Positions 32,157-36,226 of a DNA stretch of 36,226 nucleotides are shown here, one piece after another. Positions within the stretch are counted from its first letter, which is position 1. Each line of letters opens with the position of its first letter. The DNA comes from a virus. Position numbers and translations under genes: made by a program. The notes beneath the pieces were generated by a model. It was not told the origin of the DNA. It was given only the letters and a program-made list of their open reading frames with translations, and searched no databases. Location of the stretch: IMG/VR virus record IMGVR_UViG_3300045911_000532, positions 1 to 36,226 of that record. One strand, 5' to 3'.

Positions 32157-32470
32157 TGTGCGTGTCAAAAGACGTTGGGCGGCTCGATGCCGCTCAGCGC
32201 AACCTGCTCAAGGCGTTCGAGGGGCTGGAGGTCGCCACCAAGCGCACCCCCAGCCAGCTCACGCTCTACGTAACTCTGGAGCCCGAGCGCAAGTTCGAGC
32301 TCATCCGGATCCGGGTCACTGATACCGAGGTCGAGGTCACCCAGTGCAACTGGTGCTGGGAAATCAACGACTATCGCTGGGCTTCGATCGCCGAACGAAT
32401 CCGGAAATCCCTTGCCCCGATTGGCTACACCGTCGGGACCCTCTCCAAACCACTACCCAAAAAACAATGA
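32153..32470 (+). CDS. Hypothetical protein between ATPase and SSB genes
   Basis: This 105-residue protein starts with GTG at 32153 (or ATG 3 bases later), overlapping the preceding stop. It contains TLYVTLEPERKFELIRIRVT and a Trp/Cys motif QCNWCWEINDYRW. No family is recognised. Its place in a tight ATPase-SSB-nuclease chain suggests a replication or recombination accessory role. Confidence 0.65.
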   Translation: MMCVSKDVGRLDAAQRNLLKAFEGLEVATKRTPSQLTLYVTLEPERKFELIRIRVTDTEVEVTQCNWCWEINDYRWASIAERIRKSLAPIGYTVGTLSKPLPKKQ

Positions 32471-32817
32471 ACAAGATCATCATCTCCGGATATCTCGGGA
32501 AAACCCCCGAGCTCATTTCGTCTGCGGAAACCAGCCGGACCAATTTCTCGGTCGCTGTCAGGCGGCGCGGCAAGAAGGACGTCACCGACTGGTTCCAGTG
32601 CACCGCCTTCGGAAAGACCGCCGAATTCGTCACCAGCTACGCCACCAAAGGCCGCGAGGTCATCGTCGAGGGCCGGATGGAGAGCTACAAAGCTGGTGAC
32701 GATAACACCCGGTGGAGCGTGACGGCCGAGAACGTCGAGCTAGTCGGTCCGCGGGATCAGCCGCAAAAACAGGCAGGGGCCAGTGAAGAAAACGAGTTCG
32801 ACCCGTTCGCCGACTGA
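32467..32817 (+). CDS. ssb: Single-stranded DNA-binding protein
   Basis: The 116-residue product is a short OB-fold SSB: MNKIIISGYLGKTPE, then DWFQCTAFGKTAEFV and GREVIVEGRMESY match the family. It coats single strands during replication and recombination. Its C-terminus is EENEFDPFAD; the usual acidic tip ends in PF, so here two residues follow the PF, which may alter partner binding. The ATG overlaps the preceding stop (ATGA), and the nuclease gene begins 35 bases before its end. Confidence 0.92.
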   Translation: MNKIIISGYLGKTPELISSAETSRTNFSVAVRRRGKKDVTDWFQCTAFGKTAEFVTSYATKGREVIVEGRMESYKAGDDNTRWSVTAENVELVGPRDQPQKQAGASEENEFDPFAD

Positions 32818-33304
32818 TGACGATCTCGTTGTAGCTGTTGATCCTGGAGCCCGCTGTGGCTACGCGTTATGCCGGTTTGGCTCGCCCGACGAGATAACTC
32901 TCTGGGCGGGCCCTTCCTGGCAGATGTTCGGTGAGCAACGGCTCAGGGACGCGATAGCTGCCGCTTCGCACGTCTGGGCGTTTGTCGAGCGCAGCTCCTC
33001 GCTGAAGCGGGAGTTCGTCGCGCACCGCTCAAGCGCCACGCAGGCGATGGCGGGGCTCAAGGGGCTCGCAGGGCCCCGGCGGCTGACTGGATCGTTCATC
33101 GACCCGATCTCCTGGCAGTGCGGGCTGGGCTTGCACCAGCTGCCAGCTGGAACGAGCAAGGGACGAGCCCGAATGTATGCGGCCGCAACGCTCGGGCTCT
33201 CGCACCCAGATATTGATGACCAGGAGATCGTTGACAGCAGGTGCCTACTCGCGTTTGCGCTCCGGACTCCGTTACTGCTCCAGGCGAGGTTCAGGGGCTT
33301 TTGA
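32783..33304 (+). CDS. RuvC-like Holliday junction/structure-specific nuclease
   Basis: The 173-residue protein has a RuvC/RNase H-like layout: D20 in VVAVDPGARCGYAL, E69 in VWAFVERSSS and an acidic cluster DIDDQEIVDSR (D145-D151) near the end. Such enzymes cut four-way junctions during replication and packaging of phage DNA. It starts with GTG at 32783 after AGGGG and lies in the recombination operon between SSB and the primase-helicase. Host RuvC has different sequence spacing; this is a phage-type divergent member. Confidence 0.72.
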   Translation: MKKTSSTRSPTDDDLVVAVDPGARCGYALCRFGSPDEITLWAGPSWQMFGEQRLRDAIAAASHVWAFVERSSSLKREFVAHRSSATQAMAGLKGLAGPRRLTGSFIDPISWQCGLGLHQLPAGTSKGRARMYAAATLGLSHPDIDDQEIVDSRCLLAFALRTPLLLQARFRGF

Positions 33305-33309
33305 GGCCA

Positions 33310-35586
33310 ATGCAGATACTCAGACTCAAAAACAGATACGCCCGTTCGGGCGAGGTGCTTTCCTGCACCACAGACCAGCTTTACCAGATGCTATCCGAAC
33401 CGGAGGTCCGAGCGCAAAAAGACGGCCCGCTCTGGTCGCCCGTCCAGCTGATCGATCCGGAAGGGGCCCGCGGCAACGCCAACACCAAAGCGGTCGAGAT
33501 GCTGGTCATCGATATGGACGCCGGGTTCGACTGGCAGGATTTCGCGGGGAACTGGAAAGAATACGAATTCTTTATCCACTCGACCTACTCCTCGACGCCG
33601 GGTCTCCCGAAGTGGCGAGCGGTCTTTCCGCTGTCGGAGCCGATCCCGGCAGACCAGTGGGGGGCATGGTGGGAAGCCGCGACCGAGCATCTGGCCGCCG
33701 GGCTGGCTGATCCTTCGTGCAAAGACCCGGCCCGCATCTACTACCTGCCCGCGTGCCCAGATCCGTCATCGTTCTTCTCGCACTACAATTCAGGCCGCCC
33801 GATCTCGCCCTCAGAGTTCGAACCGAAGGCTAAGCGCGCCGCAGCGCCAAAAGAGTCAGGGCCGGCCGGATCCGATCGACCCGGCGATGTGTTCGAGCGG
33901 ACCGCCTCCTGGGAGCAGGTGCTTGAACCCCACGGCTGGACGTTCGTGCGCACCTACCGCGGAGGCCAGGCGCTCTGGCGAAAGCCCGGCGCAAGGGATT
34001 CCTACCACGCCAAAACCGGGCCCGGCCCATACGGAGACCGCCTATTCGTTTGGAGCGACAAGGCCCAGCCATTCAATCCGCACAAGGCGTACACCAAATT
34101 CGCAGCGTTCGCGCTTCTGGAGCATGGAGGCAACTTCGAGGCCGCCTCGAAGGCCCTGAAGGCCGCCCAGCCCGAGATGCCCAAAAAGGAGCAGGCCAAA
34201 AAGATCCTCCAGGAGCAGGTCGCTGGCGTGCGCCCCCTCCTCACCGAGCTCTACAACGCCCGTGAGCTCGTAGGCAGGATGAACGGCGACTTCCTGTTCT
34301 GCCGGCCGTTCGGATGCTGGATGGTCTGGGACGGGCGCAGGTGGGAACGCGACGAGACTGCATCGAGAGCAGCTGAGCTCGCCAAGCGGCTCGCCTCCAG
34401 TTACCGCGAGAACTCGAAAGAAGAGCCGGACGAGGCCTGGCGCTCGGAATTGGTCAAGTGGTCGAAAGCCTCCGAATCGGACCGAGGAATCCGCGCCATG
34501 CTGTCCCTCGCATCCACCGAACGCGCAGTCCAGGCGTTGCCCGCGCACTTCGACCAGAGCCCCCACATCATCAACCTCGCCAGCGGAATCTATGACCTCA
34601 AGACCGGCACCCACAGTTCGCACGATCCAGCCGCCCGATGCACCAAGATTTCGCCAGCTCGGTTCAACCCGGACGCCAAGTGCCCGATCTTCAAAGCGTT
34701 CATGGCTAGGGTCCTGCCAGACAAACAAGTCCGCAACTACGTGCTGCTCGCGCTCGGCTACTCGATGTTCGGGCTCACCAAAGAGCAGATCTGGTTCTAC
34801 GCCTACGGGCCGACCGCCCGCAACGGAAAATCGACCCTCATGACCGTCGTCCGGTCGGTGATGGGCGACTACGCCGCATCGACCAGCCCGGACATATTCA
34901 TGAGCGGAGGGCCCGGATCAGCCAGCGCAGGGCTCGCGCAGCTCGCGGGAATCCGGCTGGTCACCGCTCCCGAAGCCGATTCCAGCAAACGGTTCGACGA
35001 ACAAATCGTCAAAACCCTGACCGGCGAAGACGAAATCACAGCCCGGCGGCTGTACGAGAATCCGATCACATTCCGCCCCCAGTGCAAACTCTGGATGGCC
35101 GGCAACTCGCTCCCGCGCGTCAAAGCCTCGGACGAAGGATTCTGGCGCCGAATCCGGGTCATCGAGTTCCCCGTCCACATCCCCGCGAGCGAAGCAGACC
35201 CGGAACTACCGGACAAACTCGAAAGCGAACGCGACGGGATTCTGACCCTGCTCCTCTCAGCTGCGCGGCGCTGGTATCAAGCCGGGCTCGAAACGCCGGA
35301 GGCGGTCATCCAGAGCGTCCAGAGCTACCGAGACGATTCCGATTCAATCGGCCGCTGGATCCAGGAGCGAGCGGAGGTCGATTCCTACGCCGAATCGCTG
35401 CTCAAGGAGCTCTACGCCGACTACTCACAGTGGGCCGAGAGCGAGCACGAGCGGGTCATGAGCGTGAAAGCCTTCAGCGAGGCCTTAACCCAGAAAGGGT
35501 TCGAGCGCGAGCATTCGAGAAATGGCCGAAGGATTATAGGCTTGCGACTCGCAGAGCACAGCATCCGAGCCCTGCTCGACGATTGA
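33310..35586 (+). CDS. Primase-helicase, AEP primase plus SF3 (P4-type) helicase
   Basis: The 758-residue protein combines an N-terminal archaeo-eukaryotic primase-like domain (LVIDMDAGFDW, acidic pair D68/D70; then HSTYSSTPGLPKWRAVFPLS with H90 and R103) and a C-terminal superfamily 3 helicase with Walker A GPTARNGKST (500-509), Walker B-like RLVTAPEAD (E555) and the sensor KLWMAGNSLP. It should open the origin, prime and unwind. The best start is ATG at 33310, just after the upstream stop at 33302-33304; the frame is open further upstream but overlaps the nuclease gene. P4 alpha protein, a similar helicase, binds 9-bp iterons, like those at the nearby right end of this window. Confidence 0.88.
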   Translation: MQILRLKNRYARSGEVLSCTTDQLYQMLSEPEVRAQKDGPLWSPVQLIDPEGARGNANTKAVEMLVIDMDAGFDWQDFAGNWKEYEFFIHSTYSSTPGLPKWRAVFPLSEPIPADQWGAWWEAATEHLAAGLADPSCKDPARIYYLPACPDPSSFFSHYNSGRPISPSEFEPKAKRAAAPKESGPAGSDRPGDVFERTASWEQVLEPHGWTFVRTYRGGQALWRKPGARDSYHAKTGPGPYGDRLFVWSDKAQPFNPHKAYTKFAAFALLEHGGNFEAASKALKAAQPEMPKKEQAKKILQEQVAGVRPLLTELYNARELVGRMNGDFLFCRPFGCWMVWDGRRWERDETASRAAELAKRLASSYRENSKEEPDEAWRSELVKWSKASESDRGIRAMLSLASTERAVQALPAHFDQSPHIINLASGIYDLKTGTHSSHDPAARCTKISPARFNPDAKCPIFKAFMARVLPDKQVRNYVLLALGYSMFGLTKEQIWFYAYGPTARNGKSTLMTVVRSVMGDYAASTSPDIFMSGGPGSASAGLAQLAGIRLVTAPEADSSKRFDEQIVKTLTGEDEITARRLYENPITFRPQCKLWMAGNSLPRVKASDEGFWRRIRVIEFPVHIPASEADPELPDKLESERDGILTLLLSAARRWYQAGLETPEAVIQSVQSYRDDSDSIGRWIQERAEVDSYAESLLKELYADYSQWAESEHERVMSVKAFSEALTQKGFEREHSRNGRRIIGLRLAEHSIRALLDD

Positions 35587-35597
35587 AGGAAACAAAA

Positions 35598-35960
35598 ATG
35601 ACAGACAAAAACAGAAGATTCTCTCTTGAATCCATACTAAACGACCCGCAAGAGCTGGCTGAAATACACACGATCCTGACAGATCGCGCTATTCGCACTC
35701 TGATAGGATTTTTGAATTTCGACAGAGATTACGTTGAACGCCTCCTGCGCCACGTGATGAAGGGCACCATCAGCACCCGCCCGTTCGACGCGTACATCAA
35801 GTTCGAGGACGAAAGGGGGTCTATCTCGTTTCGGTGGACTACAACCACCGACGAGGATGCGACAATCAGAGTCGAGACACAGCTAAGCGAAATCGAGTTT
35901 ATGTGCGCGAAAGGTCAGTGGCACGTGGTCAGCTGCTCAATTCTCGGCAAAGGCGGGTGA
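35598..35960 (+). CDS. Hypothetical protein, last early gene
   Basis: This 120-residue protein begins MTDKNRRFSLESILNDPQEL and has a beta-rich C-terminal half (AYIKFEDERGSISFRWTTT). AAGGA lies 7 bases upstream of the ATG. No family is recognised. Codon use is less GC-rich than in the primase-helicase gene. It ends inside a hairpin that probably terminates the early operon. Confidence 0.65.
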   Translation: MTDKNRRFSLESILNDPQELAEIHTILTDRAIRTLIGFLNFDRDYVERLLRHVMKGTISTRPFDAYIKFEDERGSISFRWTTTTDEDATIRVETQLSEIEFMCAKGQWHVVSCSILGKGG

Positions 35961-35993
35961 GCAGGGGAAGCATTGTCAAAACTGCTCACCTTT
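35956..35993 (+). terminator. Hairpin terminator of the early operon
   Basis: GGTGAGCAG (35956-35964) pairs exactly with CTGCTCACC (35982-35990), a 9-bp stem with a 17-base loop, followed by TTT. It overlaps the stop codon of the last early gene. The T-run is short, so termination may be partial. Confidence 0.65.
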
Positions 35994-36022
35994 GATACTT
36001 GACCACCACCCCCTAAACAGCG

Positions 36023-36170
36023 TTCAGGTTCAAAGCCGAACCGTTATAAACGCGAATGTGAAGGATGTGAAGGATGTGAAGGTTTTGCCCGAAACCACCC
36101 GAAAACCCCGATTCAGGTTCAAAGCCGAACCGTTATAAACGCGAATGTGAAGGATGTGAAGGATGTGAAG
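36023..36170. repeat. 59-bp direct repeat with GATGTGAAG iterons, origin-like
   Basis: A 59-bp sequence occurs twice with no mismatch, at 36023-36081 and 36112-36170, with 30 bases between the copies. Each copy starts TTCAGGTTCAAAGCC, holds GTTATAAACGCG and ends in three tandem 9-bp units (A/G)ATGTGAAG. The iterons are inverted relative to those at bases 6-23. The repeat follows the primase-helicase operon. It could be a replication origin, a partition site or the terminase recognition site. Confidence 0.8.
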
Positions 36171-36226
36171 CATTTTTCCAACATATTTCCCTATAGCGTT
36201 TTTCTGACCCCCCCCCATTCATCTCT

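Noticed and set aside
36023-36170. Possible CRISPR array
   Set aside because: Only two copies of a 59-bp block with 30 bases between, built from 9-bp iterons; no cas genes and no set of spacers.

Overview
The window reads as a complete or nearly complete genome of a temperate, long-tailed (siphovirus-like) bacteriophage. It has no host housekeeping genes, no rRNA or tRNA that I could find, dense gene packing with many 4-base ATGA overlaps, clear Shine-Dalgarno sites and a high-GC base composition. Head genes follow the Mu-like plan (gp29-type portal, MuF-like protein, I-type protease/scaffold, gp36-like connector, gpG-like completion protein), but the phage carries a tyrosine integrase rather than a Mu transposase. 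The host cannot be named from the sequence; it is a high-GC bacterium.

Layout. (1) 1-334 and 35961-36226: non-coding ends filled with 9-10 bp iterons that face each other across the window junction. They are best read as one origin-like region of a circular or circularly permuted molecule. (2) 335-16200, plus strand: a sigma-like transcription factor, an endolysin, then head and tail genes (portal, MuF, protease, decoration protein, major capsid, connectors, tape measure, a large tail protein with a terminal Asp-box). (3) 16197-21231, minus strand: a tail-tube-like protein, a large tail-hub-like protein and four small genes, some with repeated leaders. (4) 21291-25859, plus strand: holin-like protein, two unknown proteins, gpG-like protein, small and large terminase, metallophosphoesterase. 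(5) 25860-28973, minus strand: probable attP, integrase, excisionase-like protein and five small genes forming one leftward operon. (6) 29052-30209: a membrane protein gene, a LexA/CI-type repressor with operator-like palindromes, and a divergent Cro-like gene. (7) 30210-35960, plus strand: early replication/recombination operon (Gam/Gp157-like, Sak4-like RecA-fold ATPase, SSB, RuvC-like nuclease, primase-helicase).

The most unusual gene is the portal at 1465-3894. After a normal portal domain and a HPRD-x-GGKF linker it carries a C-terminal type IB DNA topoisomerase domain with all five catalytic positions in place (R636, K679, R733, N774, Y783). A small acidic protein gene overlaps its end. 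I know of no described portal-topoisomerase IB fusion; it could relax or nick DNA during packaging, or act on incoming or host DNA.

Other points of interest are a phage-encoded sigma-like factor at the head of the late operon, iterons next to a P4-type primase-helicase, an apparent AUA start, several TTG starts with strong ribosome binding sites, and a probably leaderless lysogeny-side transcript.
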